Shown here: positions 1 through 6,487 of the stretch, piece by piece
Position numbering within the stretch: position 1 is the first letter of the stretch
Layout of the letters: the number at the start of each line of letters is the position of its first letter
Made by a program: the position numbers and the translations under genes
Notes under the pieces: model-generated
Seen by the model: the letters and a program-made list of their open reading frames with translations, nothing else
The model's database searches: none
Told to the model about the DNA's origin: nothing
Assembly (NCBI GenBank): GCA_900554405.1
Contig: USHI01000034.1
Span: 1 to 11,764 of the forward strand
Length of the DNA stretch: 11,764 bases
Direction: 5' to 3'
Source: an uncultured Eubacteriales bacterium
GTDB lineage: Bacteria; Bacillota; Clostridia; Oscillospirales; CAG-382

Positions 1-1
1 T

Positions 2-1189
2 TCCTCGCCGGGCGGGGGGGGGGGGTTTATTATTGCCGCCATTGTGGCAGCGCTCGTTGTGGCACTCATCTGTGTCGGGGTCATCATCGCAAACAACGCG
101 CTTCCCGGCGAATCGGAATCCGAAAGCCAAAGCTCCGGCCTGCAGACATCAACGGAAAGCAAAACAAACGTGAGCGTGCCCGTATTCAAGCCTGCGGACA
201 ACGCATATGACGAACACACCACAAATCTCACGGAGGTATACGAAAAGGCTTCCGCCTCCTGCTGCACCGTCTATGTCACATACCGCAACACGACAGGCTA
301 TTCCATCGGCAGCGGCTTTGTGATTGATGCCGAAAACGGCTATATCGCCACGAACCACCATGTGATAGAGAATGCAGACAACATCAAGGTCATATTTTAC
401 GACGGCAAGGAATACGAAGCAAAGCTTGTCGGCAGCGACAGCGTGACCGACCTTGCGGTGCTCCGCATCTCGGCGACCGGGCTCACGTCGGTCACCTTCG
501 GCGTTTCGGATAACTTAAAGATCGGCGAATACGTCGTCGCCATCGGCACGCCCTATTCCCAAAGCCTTTCCGGCACCATGACCTGCGGTATCATCAGCGG
601 CATCGCGCGGGATATAGAGGTCACGAACAGCTCCGGCAAGGTCATCAAAACGATGACGCTTATCCAGACAGACTGCTCTATCAACCCCGGCAACAGCGGC
701 GGTCCGCTTATAGATATGTCCGGTAATGTCGTCGGCGTCACCTCCATGAAGATAGTCAACGAGGAATTCGAGGGCATCGGTTTCGCCATCCCGATCACTC
801 AGGCAACGGAAATATTCGGCAAGCTTATCGCCGGCGAGGAAATCGTGGACAGCGGCATCGCCACGGCTACGGCAAAGCTCGGGATCACCGTTTACCGTCT
901 GGAGGACGGGCTTCAATACTTCGGCATGAACCCGAAGTGCGAATATCCGACAGGCGTTTTGGTTTCGAATATCGAACGTAAATCCTCCGTTTATGCCGCC
1001 GGGCTCAGTCTTTACGATATAATCACCGAGTTCAACGGCGACAAGATAGAAAGCCTTGACGATCTTACAAACTCGCTTGCGAAATGCAAGGCGGGGCAGA
1101 CGGTCACGATGAAGATATTCCACTTCAACCGTGCGCTTACGAGCGGGGAATATATGGATATAACCTTCAAGCTCGACCCTGCCACTTAA
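2..1189 (+). CDS. HtrA/DegP-like membrane-anchored serine protease with PDZ domain (5' partial)
   Basis: Trypsin-fold (S1C) protease that would act outside the membrane in protein quality control. The reading frame is open to the left window edge: a Gly-rich stretch, then a hydrophobic segment (FIIAAIVAALVVAL) running past the GTG at 44. That GTG lies inside the membrane helix, so the real start is upstream and the gene is truncated by the window. Numbering from 44: a Ser/Glu/Thr-rich linker at about 22-60; protease domain at about 60-265 with catalytic His106 (TNHHVIE), Asp136 (SVTDLAVL) and Ser218 (GNSGGPL); one PDZ domain at about 278-378 (YAAGLSLYDIITEFNG). All three catalytic residues are present. 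The single N-terminal membrane segment and single PDZ match Gram-positive HtrA-type proteins. A 12-G run at 14-25 lies in the linker codons before the membrane segment. Substrate and regulation cannot be read from the sequence. Confidence 0.93.
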   Translation, partial: SSPGGGGGFIIAAIVAALVVALICVGVIIANNALPGESESESQSSGLQTSTESKTNVSVPVFKPADNAYDEHTTNLTEVYEKASASCCTVYVTYRNTTGYSIGSGFVIDAENGYIATNHHVIENADNIKVIFYDGKEYEAKLVGSDSVTDLAVLRISATGLTSVTFGVSDNLKIGEYVVAIGTPYSQSLSGTMTCGIISGIARDIEVTNSSGKVIKTMTLIQTDCSINPGNSGGPLIDMSGNVVGVTSMKIVNEEFEGIGFAIPITQATEIFGKLIAGEEIVDSGIATATAKLGITVYRLEDGLQYFGMNPKCEYPTGVLVSNIERKSSVYAAGLSLYDIITEFNGDKIESLDDLTNSLAKCKAGQTVTMKIFHFNRALTSGEYMDITFKLDPAT

Positions 1190-1234
1190 AAAGAGCGCAG
1201 AACGAAAAAAGAAAAATATCAATTCAAGCCAAGG

Positions 1235-1262
1235 AAGGGAACCCGCGTGGGTTCCCTTTCGA
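1235..1262 (+). terminator. Rho-independent terminator of the HtrA-like gene
   Basis: A 10-bp perfect stem (AAGGGAACCC / GGGTTCCCTT, 1235-1244 with 1249-1258) closes on a GCGT loop 45 bp after the stop codon. The T-tract is modest (TTTCGATTTAT). The same GGGAACCC stem recurs in the terminators after pepF. Confidence 0.75.
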
Positions 1263-1307
1263 TTTATCTTTGTATTCTTTTTTCTATAATGGGTCGAATA
1301 AATACAC

Positions 1308-1339
1308 AAAAAAGGGGGCTGCAAAAACGCTTGCAGCCC
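1308..1339 (-). terminator. Rho-independent terminator of the isomerase-like gene
   Basis: Read on the minus strand, GGGCTGCAA (1331-1339) pairs with TTGCAGCCC (1316-1324) around a 6-nt loop, followed by CC and six Ts (1308-1313). It begins 7 bp beyond the isomerase stop codon and faces the HtrA terminator in a convergent intergenic region. Confidence 0.85.
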
Positions 1340-1346
1340 TTTGGCT

Positions 1347-2195
1347 TTATTTATACAGCTCAGGGTTCGGCACGCCCGAAACGGTTATCTGCCTGCCTTC
1401 GAATATCTCCCGTGCGTTTTTTGCAAAATCCCCGCAGGTAAGGTCGCGCGGGCGGCAGATGGATTTCGGGCTTTCAAAGCCGAGCTCGTACATCCACACA
1501 CCGTTGTACCCCGTACCGACAAGCTTTTTGTAAAGCGCCTGCCAATCCACTTTGCCCTCGCCGGGCAGCCAATGGCGCTCGTCGATAAAGTCGTAATCCG
1601 AAACGTGCGTTGTGACAATATATTTGCCGACCGCATCGATAAAATCAAGGTTATCCTCGATAAGCAGATGGTTCGTGTCGAAGCAGATACGCAGCCCGGG
1701 GTTTGCACCGATAAGGTAAAGCATTTCCGCGGAATTATGCCCGAGGCAGCTCCGCGGCAGATCCTCCACGGCGATAACCGCGCCGCAGCGCTCCGCCGTG
1801 CGGGCAAGCGTGTCGAGGCTTTCGCGCGCGATATCGAGCTGCATTGCCCGCGTTTTGTCGGGTATCGGCTCGCTGCTTGCGTGGACAACGAATATTTTTA
1901 TGCCTGCATCGGCACCGTTCTCAATGGTTTTGCAGTGGCTTTCCACCGCGCGGCGGCGAACTTCCGCATCCGGCGATGATATATCCAGGTATTCCGGCGA
2001 GCAGAACGGCAGATGGTAGGACCAAAGGCAAACCCCGCTCTGCCGGGACAGCCGTGCAAGCCCTGCGAAATCCATTTCGGCGCTTTCCGCGGGGGAGGGC
2101 GATATTTCCATATGCGTGATGCCCACATTTTTACAGCTTTCGAAAAACTCTTCGCACAGCGGCTTGCCGCAGCTCGATAACCCTATATTCAGCAT
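1347..2195 (-). CDS. Sugar phosphate isomerase/epimerase-like TIM-barrel protein
   Basis: A 282-aa protein of the xylose isomerase-like / AP endonuclease family 2 barrel superfamily, which uses a divalent metal to isomerise or epimerise sugars and related polyols. Likely metal-site and neighbouring residues sit at the strand ends expected of the family: Glu144 (AVEDLPRS), Asp173 and His176 (CFDTNH), His197 (THVSDYD), His208 (ERHWLPG, with the usual GEG turn after it) and Glu237 (MYELG). His61 and His105 are also in typical positions. The length is normal and the fold looks complete. The ATG has a strong GGAGGAGA site 6 nt upstream, and a good vegetative promoter precedes it, so it is probably monocistronic. 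No adjacent sugar genes hint at the substrate, so no specific enzyme name is justified. Confidence 0.88.
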   Translation of the reverse strand: MLNIGLSSCGKPLCEEFFESCKNVGITHMEISPSPAESAEMDFAGLARLSRQSGVCLWSYHLPFCSPEYLDISSPDAEVRRRAVESHCKTIENGADAGIKIFVVHASSEPIPDKTRAMQLDIARESLDTLARTAERCGAVIAVEDLPRSCLGHNSAEMLYLIGANPGLRICFDTNHLLIEDNLDFIDAVGKYIVTTHVSDYDFIDERHWLPGEGKVDWQALYKKLVGTGYNGVWMYELGFESPKSICRPRDLTCGDFAKNAREIFEGRQITVSGVPNPELYK

Positions 2196-2224
2196 TGTTG
2201 TTCTCCTCCGAACGCTTTTTTGTG

Positions 2225-2253
2225 ATTATACACCGCGTCGGAGAAAAAATCAA
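2225..2253 (-). promoter_or_regulatory. Vegetative (SigA-type) promoter of the isomerase-like gene
   Basis: On the minus strand, TTGATT (2248-2253), a 17-nt spacer and TATAAT (2225-2230). The start codon is 29 bp downstream, with the ribosome binding site at 2202-2209 between them. Confidence 0.75.
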
Positions 2254-2257
2254 CGAA

Positions 2258-2293
2258 CAAAAAGCAAAACCGCCCGGGCTCGGCTCGAGCGGT
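2258..2293 (-). terminator. Terminator downstream of spoIIP
   Basis: On the minus strand, ACCGCTCGAGC (2283-2293) pairs with GCCCGGGCGGT (2269-2279) with one wobble and one mismatch, closing a 3-nt loop. It is followed by TTTTGCTTTTTG and begins 7 bp after the spoIIP stop codon. It ends the gpr-spoIIP unit before the isomerase promoter. Confidence 0.8.
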
Positions 2294-2300
2294 TATCATA

Positions 2301-3410
2301 TCATGTAAGCTTGCCTATTTCCGCGGCATATACGTCCGCAAAGCGCAGGATGGCGTTTTTCGCCTCCTCGATCGTGTTGCCGCAGGCGCCGACTTCAATA
2401 AGCAGGCTCCCTTTGGAAAGTGCCTGGTTGAATGCGGCGGAGCGTAGGTTGATCGGGCGTGCAAGTGTCGGGTAGCGGGTGTTCAGCGATTGCTGCAAAT
2501 GTGTTGCAAAGGTGAGGTTGTCGCGCCAGCCGGGGTGCGAGGCGCCCGCCTCGTTCGTGCCTACGACAAGCATTATCTGCGCGCATTCCTCGCCGTCCGT
2601 AACGGTGAGCGGCTTTATGTTGTTGCCCTTCGCATCGAATATGGAATCGCGGTGCAGGTCGATAACAAAGGATATCGTGGGGTATTTTTCGAGCATCTTC
2701 TTTACGCCCGCGCGTGAAAAGGTATAGGATTTATTGAAGTCGGTCGTGTCGTACATCGTGCGGTCGTGTACGGTCGGTATCCCGAGCGCGTTCAGCCTTT
2801 CCGCAAGCACATCGCCGACATTTACAACCGTGTTTTCGTAGGTTTCGGAACGGAAGCTCTCATCCTCGGCATAAAAATCAACGCCTGCGGGCAGATAGCT
2901 TTCGCTCCCGTGGGTATGCACTATCAGCACGAGAGGGGATACCCCGTCGTTCTTTGCCGAAATATTCACGTTTTGCGCAAGAAACTTGTTCAGGTCCACA
3001 TTGAACTTTGTGTGGTTGATAATATTCAGCGTCGCCTGATCGGCTTTGTCATACCAGCAAAGGTTGCTTGCAAATACGGATTTATCGTTTTCACCGCGTG
3101 TCGGGGTGGGCGCAGCGCTGCTTTCATCCGCGGCGGGCGGCTCGCTTTCGGCGTTTTCCGTGCCGGGCGTGCTTTCCTCAGCCTGCGTATCGGAGTTATT
3201 GCCGGATGGCGCTTCTCCGCCGCCGAGCGTAAATCCGCTTCCGACGGGGGCGTTCGGATCGTTTATGTGCATTCCCTTTGCCGTTACGGGCGGTATGACG
3301 GAAACGATGTAGGGTATCGCCGCGAACGAGGCGGCGAAAACGAGCAGAGAAACGGCAAGCGTAAGTGTTTTGCGTATCCGTTCCCTTTGTACGAGCGTAA
3401 GTCTTTTCAT
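2301..3410 (-). CDS. spoIIP: Stage II sporulation protein P (engulfment peptidoglycan hydrolase)
   Basis: A 369-aa SpoIIP-family protein. In the known system SpoIIP cleaves peptidoglycan (amidase and endopeptidase activities) with SpoIID and SpoIIM to thin the septum and let the mother cell engulf the forespore. Visible here: a short basic N-terminus, one membrane anchor at about 15-40, a low-complexity Ser/Glu/Pro linker at about 50-110, then the catalytic domain at about 115-369. Family motifs are present: IVHTHGSES (His165, His167, Glu170), VIDLHRDS (His253) and LLIEVGACGNT (Glu339). It follows gpr by 74 bp with no terminator between, as in Bacillus, where gpr and spoIIP are adjacent. The ribosome binding site is split or distant (GAGG 12 nt before ATG, GTGAT closer), which may limit translation. 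Expression in the mother cell is inferred from the family. Confidence 0.95.
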   Translation of the reverse strand: MKRLTLVQRERIRKTLTLAVSLLVFAASFAAIPYIVSVIPPVTAKGMHINDPNAPVGSGFTLGGGEAPSGNNSDTQAEESTPGTENAESEPPAADESSAAPTPTRGENDKSVFASNLCWYDKADQATLNIINHTKFNVDLNKFLAQNVNISAKNDGVSPLVLIVHTHGSESYLPAGVDFYAEDESFRSETYENTVVNVGDVLAERLNALGIPTVHDRTMYDTTDFNKSYTFSRAGVKKMLEKYPTISFVIDLHRDSIFDAKGNNIKPLTVTDGEECAQIMLVVGTNEAGASHPGWRDNLTFATHLQQSLNTRYPTLARPINLRSAAFNQALSKGSLLIEVGACGNTIEEAKNAILRFADVYAAEIGKLT

Positions 3411-3484
3411 GCTTTATCACATCCTCTTGCAGTATATATATTGCATTCGGAAGCGAAATATGACTCACGCGGGTGAAAAATCCG

Positions 3485-4396
3485 TCAGTCGGTGCAGGCG
3501 TTTATGTCGGCATAGCTCAGCCCGTGCAGCGCAAGGTTTAGCGAAACGGCGATCAGCCTTGCCGCGCGGTCGGTAATGACATCTATGTCCTTCGGAGACA
3601 CGAATATCCCCTCCGAGCGTTCGCCGAGAGCCTTTCTGACGGCTGCCATTGCATCCTTTTCATTTTCCGCAAGGTTCTTTTCGGCAATATCCAGTGCGAG
3701 CGTTGCCGCATCCACCACCGTCGGTATGCCGAGCGATATCACATTGCAGCCGAGCGTTTCGGCACATATCGCCTTCCGCCGGTTGGAAACGCCGGAACCG
3801 GGGCTTATTCCGCAATCGCTTATCTGTATTGTCGCCGCAAGCCGCGAAATGCTTCTTGCGGCAAGCGAATCTATGAGTATAACGCATTTCGGTCGTATTC
3901 GCCTGCAAATACATTCCACCGTTTCCGCGCTTTCCAGCCCGGTCTGGCCGAGCACCCCCGGGCAGGTCGCCGCCACGCTGCCAAAGCCTGCCGAATCGAA
4001 AAGGCGCGGGTCGCTTTTTTTGATATGCCGTGTGACAATGAGCTTCTTTATCGCCTTCGGCCCTATGGAATCCGGGGTTATACCCTCGTTTCCCAGCCCG
4101 ACAACGAGCACCGTCCCCTCGCCGGCGGGGAGCATGGAGCGCAGCGTGCGTGCGATCTCCTGTGCGGTGCGCTCCAGCTCCGCACCCGCAAGCAGGTTTA
4201 TGTCGCCTATGTCGAGCGTGATATAACGCCCCGCCTTTTTGCCGCTGCGCTTTTCTCCTTCGCCCTCCTTTACTTCCGCCACGGTCTTTTTTATTCCGTT
4301 TGCGGCGGATTCGGTTATGATTATTCCGTCGTCAACGCCTTTTTCTGCGCGTATTTCGTGTGATTCGAGTGCAAGATCGGTCCTTTTTTCAAGCAT
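3485..4396 (-). CDS. gpr: Germination protease (GPR endopeptidase)
   Basis: A 303-aa protease that degrades small acid-soluble spore proteins at germination. The start chosen is the ATG at 4396, because GGAGG lies 7 nt upstream and the product then begins MLEKRTDLALES, the typical GPR N-terminus. An in-frame ATG 48 bp further upstream would add residues not seen in the family. Motifs: GLGNEGITPDSIGP (100-113), VILIDSLAAR (172-181), SDCGISPGSGVSN (193-205) and SPKDID (267-272). Asp109 and Asp176 occupy the places of the two aspartates implicated in catalysis in Bacillus GPR. The region around HEIRAE (13-18) would be the likely propeptide cleavage area. It is divergent from rpsT and upstream of spoIIP, the conserved rpsT-gpr-spoIIP neighbourhood. 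A candidate forespore promoter lies just upstream. Confidence 0.95.
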   Translation of the reverse strand: MLEKRTDLALESHEIRAEKGVDDGIIITESAANGIKKTVAEVKEGEGEKRSGKKAGRYITLDIGDINLLAGAELERTAQEIARTLRSMLPAGEGTVLVVGLGNEGITPDSIGPKAIKKLIVTRHIKKSDPRLFDSAGFGSVAATCPGVLGQTGLESAETVECICRRIRPKCVILIDSLAARSISRLAATIQISDCGISPGSGVSNRRKAICAETLGCNVISLGIPTVVDAATLALDIAEKNLAENEKDAMAAVRKALGERSEGIFVSPKDIDVITDRAARLIAVSLNLALHGLSYADINACTD

Positions 4397-4426
4397 GGCT
4401 GTGCCTCCGAAGCCGTTATTTTTACT

Positions 4427-4456
4427 TAGTATTCCGCAGGGCAAAAAAATTATTAT
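4427..4456 (-). promoter_or_regulatory. Candidate SigG/SigF-type forespore promoter of gpr
   Basis: On the minus strand, ATAATA (4451-4456), a 17-nt spacer and AATACTA (4427-4433). Against the Bacillus SigG consensus (TGAATA, 17-18, CATACTA) this is 4/6 and 6/7. gpr is a SigG/SigF gene in Bacillus, and the site is about 30 bp from the start codon. No better vegetative promoter is seen on this strand. Assignment to SigG is inference. Confidence 0.5.
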
Positions 4457-4473
4457 TTTTTGGGTTTACCCCC

Positions 4474-4502
4474 TTGCAAAAGCCGGAAAAGTATGCTAAT
4501 AT
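4474..4502 (+). promoter_or_regulatory. Vegetative promoter of rpsT
   Basis: TTGCAA (4474-4479), 17-nt spacer, TAATAT (4497-4502), with an extended -10 (TGC directly before it). It lies 18 bp from the -35 of the divergent gpr promoter, so a constitutive growth promoter and a candidate sporulation promoter sit back to back. Confidence 0.85.
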
Positions 4503-4541
4503 GAAATGGTTCCAAATTCAAAGAAGGAGGGTGACAAGTAC

Positions 4542-4805
4542 ATGCCTAACATCAAGTCTGCAAAAAAGCGTGTTAAGGTTACCGAAGTCAAGACGCTTCA
4601 AAACAAGATGTTCAAGTCTGCAATGAAAACTTCCGTAAAGAAGTACAAGGCTGCTGTCGACGCGGGCAATAAGGATCTTGCGGAAAAGACATATGCCGAT
4701 GCTGTTGCCATGGTTGACAGGGCTGTAACTAAGGGCATTCTTCACAAGAACAATGCCGCTCGCAAGAAGAGTCAGTTTACAAAGCTTCTCAACGGCTTGG
4801 CCTGA
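4542..4805 (+). CDS. rpsT: 30S ribosomal protein S20
   Basis: An 87-aa, highly basic, mostly helical protein that binds 16S rRNA early in small-subunit assembly. The sequence begins MPNIKSAKKRVKV and ends HKNNAARKKSQFTKLLN, both typical of S20, and the length is normal. The start is the ATG at 4542, preceded by AAGGAGGGTGA. An in-frame ATG at 4506 lies upstream of this ribosome binding site and is not used. No T-tract terminator follows, so transcription probably continues into the tRNA genes. A GC-rich hairpin (4815-4838) in between could be a processing or stability element. Confidence 0.97.
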   Translation: MPNIKSAKKRVKVTEVKTLQNKMFKSAMKTSVKKYKAAVDAGNKDLAEKTYADAVAMVDRAVTKGILHKNNAARKKSQFTKLLNGLA

Positions 4806-4846
4806 GTATATTCTGCCGGGCGTTGTATGACTCCCGGCCGAAAGAC

Positions 4847-4920
4847 GCGGGTGTAGTTCAATGGCAGAATTCCAGCCTTCCAAGCTGGCCGTGCGGGTTC
4901 GATTCCCGTCACCCGCTCCA
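4847..4920 (+). tRNA. tRNA-Gly (anticodon TCC)
   Basis: Full cloverleaf of 74 nt with encoded CCA. Acceptor GCGGGTG/CACCCGC, anticodon stem CCAGC/GCTGG around loop CTTCCAA (TCC at 4879-4881), and T-arm with GGTTCGATTCC. It lies 41 bp after the rpsT stop. Confidence 0.97.
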
Positions 4921-4969
4921 AAAATCGATAGGTCATTTTTACCGTCGCCGTTTTGCTTCGGCGGTCGAT

Positions 4970-5046
4970 GTGCCATTAGCTCAGCCGGATAGAGCAACTG
5001 CCTTCTAAGCAGTAGGTCGGGGGTTCGAGTCCCTCATGGCACGCCA
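4970..5046 (+). tRNA. tRNA-Arg (anticodon TCT)
   Basis: 77 nt including encoded CCA. Acceptor GTGCCAT/ATGGCAC, anticodon stem ACTGC/GCAGT around CTTCTAA (TCT at 5004-5006), T-arm with GGTTCGAGTCC. It reads AGA/AGG arginine codons. The 49-bp spacer before it contains a small GC-rich hairpin (CGCCG/CGGCG). Confidence 0.97.
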
Positions 5047-5051
5047 TATTC

Positions 5052-5129
5052 GGTGGATGTAGCTCAGTTGGTCAGAGTACCAGGTTGTGGCCCTGGGGGT
5101 CGCCGGTTCGAGCCCGGTCATCCACCCCA
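5052..5129 (+). tRNA. tRNA-His (anticodon GTG)
   Basis: Acceptor GTGGATG/CATCCAC with the extra G at -1 (5052) opposite discriminator C, the identity mark of tRNA-His. Anticodon stem CCAGG/CCTGG around TTGTGGC (GTG at 5087-5089). CCA is encoded (5127-5129). It is the last gene of the rpsT-tRNA cluster, with a terminator starting 1 bp later. Confidence 0.97.
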
Positions 5130-5130
5130 T

Positions 5131-5167
5131 GAAAAAGCGCTTAGCAAATAATGCTAAGCGCTTTTTC
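5131..5167 (+). terminator. Strong terminator of the rpsT-tRNA cluster
   Basis: A perfect 16-bp inverted repeat (5131-5146 with 5152-5167, core AAGCGCTTAGCA) closes an AATAA loop. The 3' arm ends in five Ts and the 5' arm starts with five As, so it could terminate both strands. Confidence 0.92.
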
Positions 5168-5170
5168 AGT

Positions 5171-5250
5171 TATATTCGCCTTGCGGCGAGTGGTATTGCC
5201 TTCGGCAGTGATATTCGGCTTTCCACCGAGCAATATTCGCTTCGCGAGTG
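5171..5250 (+). repeat. Array of four short hairpin units with compensating stems
   Basis: Four consecutive units follow the pattern ATT-(3-4 variable)-loop-(complement)-AG(T): 5174-5191 (CGCC/GGCG, loop TTGC), 5195-5209 (GCC/GGC, loop TTC), 5213-5230 (CGG/CCG, 7-nt loop) and 5235-5249 (CGC/GCG, loop TTC). The flanking ATT..AGT positions pair with a constant T-G wobble, while the inner base pairs change together. Units are joined by GTG/ATATT-like linkers. A less regular fifth GC-rich stem follows (about 5271-5296). It sits directly after a terminator and codes for nothing visible. It resembles intergenic palindrome families of Clostridia, but no named family is claimed. Confidence 0.65.
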
Positions 5251-5367
5251 CTTTTGCGAACATAATATCGCCGCCCGAAATACCGGCTTCGGGGCAAAAT
5301 ACAGCACGAAAACACCGCTTTTTTGCAAAACGCAAGTGTTGCTTGACAAAATTCAAAGCCCTTTTTG

Positions 5368-5396
5368 TTGTTTTTTGGGACAAAATATGTTATCAT
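5368..5396 (+). promoter_or_regulatory. Promoter of the XRE regulator/lipoprotein operon
   Basis: Weak -35 TTGTTT (5368-5373), 17-nt spacer and TATCAT (5391-5396) preceded by TGT, an extended -10 that can compensate for the weak -35. The start codon is 29 bp downstream, with AAAGGA as ribosome binding site. Confidence 0.6.
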
Positions 5397-5425
5397 TCAT
5401 TGCGTTCAAGAAAGGATGTGCCTAC

Positions 5426-6481
5426 ATGATACCCGATAATATCAGAAAGCTTCGCAAGAAAAACCATATGTCCCAGGATGAGCTTGCCGAAAAATTAGGC
5501 GTTTCGCGGCAGAGCGTGAGCCTTTGGGAAAACGGGCAGACTCAGCCTACAATAGAAAATATCATCGCGCTCGCGAAGGTGTTCGATGTTTCCTCCGATG
5601 AAATATTGATGGGAACGGATGCAGCCGGGAACGCACACGCAGCCGAACCGACTGCCGTGCCGACAACGCAGCCGACAATACAACCGATAATACAGCCGAC
5701 GGTGTACGCGCCTGCCGAACCCGCCCCGCGGGAGAAGAAATCCGCACCGGTGTGGCCGATAATCCTTGTTGCGCTGGCACTGCTTGTTATTTGTGCCGCT
5801 TTGTATTACGAGCTCGTGCTGAAAGAAAACGGCAGCCTGTGGGGCGCTACATCATCCGCGCCGGCAGATATATCCGCTTCTTCAACGGGTGCGGCGATAT
5901 CGCAGGGAGGGCAGAGCGGCTCCGGACAGCAGGGCGGCTCGGACCAGCAGGGCGGCTCCGGCCAGCAGGGCGGAGGTACGGTACAGAAGAAGGATATCTT
6001 TGAGGAGTGCAAGAAGTTCTCTATCGAAAACGGGCATCTCAACGGGGATTACACCATTTATCAGCAGCCTGCGGGCAAATACGGCGGAAGGGATAACGAG
6101 TATTTCAGTGTTTCCTATTGGGGTGATTCGGACATGGTCGAATTTTGCCTGCACTGCCCGCTGAGCGAAACCTTCAGCATAAACTTTTATATCAGAATGC
6201 GCGGCGGATACAACGGGAAATACGAATACTGTACATCCAGGTACTATCGGGATACCGGAAAGAGCTACAGAAGCGCATACGGATATATCGATCCGGCGGT
6301 ATTTTCGCGGAATTACCCGCTCAGCTGCTCGGAATACAACGGTCCGACGGACGGTCAGAATGATTTCATGGAGGAAAGCCGTGTGGGCATCTGCGATCTT
6401 ATTGATCTTATCGGTGCATTTGTTCGCACCGAGAACACCGGACTGAGCTTTTCGGATTTTGATTTTGTTAATTTCGGGTGA
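5426..6481 (+). CDS. XRE-family transcriptional regulator, membrane-spanning, with extracytoplasmic C-terminal domain
   Basis: 351 aa. The start is the ATG at 5426 (AAAGGA upstream); the frame is open further upstream only because it runs through tRNA-His and the terminator. Residues 1-63 are a Cro/C1-type helix-turn-helix (MSQDELAEKLGVSRQSVSLWENGQ). Residues 65-107 are an Ala/Pro/Thr linker with a PT(I)Q repeat. Residues 109-132 form one membrane helix (PIILVALALLVICAALYYEL). Residues 145-185 are Ser/Gly/Gln-rich with three GQQGGS-type hexapeptides. Residues 188-351 are a Tyr-rich domain that should lie outside the cell and that I do not recognise. A DNA-binding head tied to an outside domain suggests a one-component membrane sensor, but this is inference. 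The lipoprotein gene follows after 6 bp and is probably co-transcribed. Confidence 0.88.
   Translation: MIPDNIRKLRKKNHMSQDELAEKLGVSRQSVSLWENGQTQPTIENIIALAKVFDVSSDEILMGTDAAGNAHAAEPTAVPTTQPTIQPIIQPTVYAPAEPAPREKKSAPVWPIILVALALLVICAALYYELVLKENGSLWGATSSAPADISASSTGAAISQGGQSGSGQQGGSDQQGGSGQQGGGTVQKKDIFEECKKFSIENGHLNGDYTIYQQPAGKYGGRDNEYFSVSYWGDSDMVEFCLHCPLSETFSINFYIRMRGGYNGKYEYCTSRYYRDTGKSYRSAYGYIDPAVFSRNYPLSCSEYNGPTDGQNDFMEESRVGICDLIDLIGAFVRTENTGLSFSDFDFVNFG
5924..5977 (+). repeat. Three 18-bp tandem repeats in the XRE regulator gene
   Basis: Three in-frame copies of an 18-bp unit with core CAGCAGGGCGG encode GQQGGS, DQQGGS and GQQGGG (residues 167-184), a flexible linker between the membrane helix and the outer domain. 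Copy number could change by slippage in whole-codon steps without breaking the frame. Confidence 0.85.
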
Positions 6482-6487
6482 TATGAA

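Larger units (their letters stand above)
5168..5425. other. Intergenic region: hairpin array, then promoter region
   Basis: This 258-bp gap holds the hairpin array (5171-5250), an irregular GC-rich stem (about 5271-5296), an imperfect AACAC...GTGTT inverted repeat (5311-5340), an isolated TTGACA (5343-5348) with no good -10 at 17 bp, and the extended -10 promoter at 5368-5396. No open frame with a ribosome binding site was seen. Confidence 0.7.

Noticed and set aside
1285..1290. TATAAT in the convergent region
   Set aside because: No -35 at 17 bp and no gene downstream on that strand; it lies between two terminators.
515..1324. 269-aa open frame antisense to the HtrA-like gene
   Set aside because: Composition is that of an antisense shadow; it runs across a terminator and has no start signal.
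3431..3463. SigE-like promoter for spoIIP (TCATATT upstream, TATATA-rich -10)
   Set aside because: The -35 fits SigE well, but no CATACA-like -10 occurs at the right spacing; too weak to annotate, although a separate SigE promoter would be biologically reasonable.
4397..4444. Upstream ATG for gpr
   Set aside because: The 16 extra residues are not GPR-like, and the candidate promoter -10 falls inside them; the ATG at 4396 has GGAGG.
4815..4838. Hairpin GCCGGG/CCCGGC after rpsT as a terminator
   Set aside because: Long 12-nt loop and no T-tract; the tRNAs directly follow, so a processing or stability hairpin is more likely.
5087..5425. N-terminal extension of the XRE regulator
   Set aside because: The frame is open only because it passes through tRNA-His, the terminator and the hairpin array; the domain begins at the ATG at 5426, which has a promoter and ribosome binding site.
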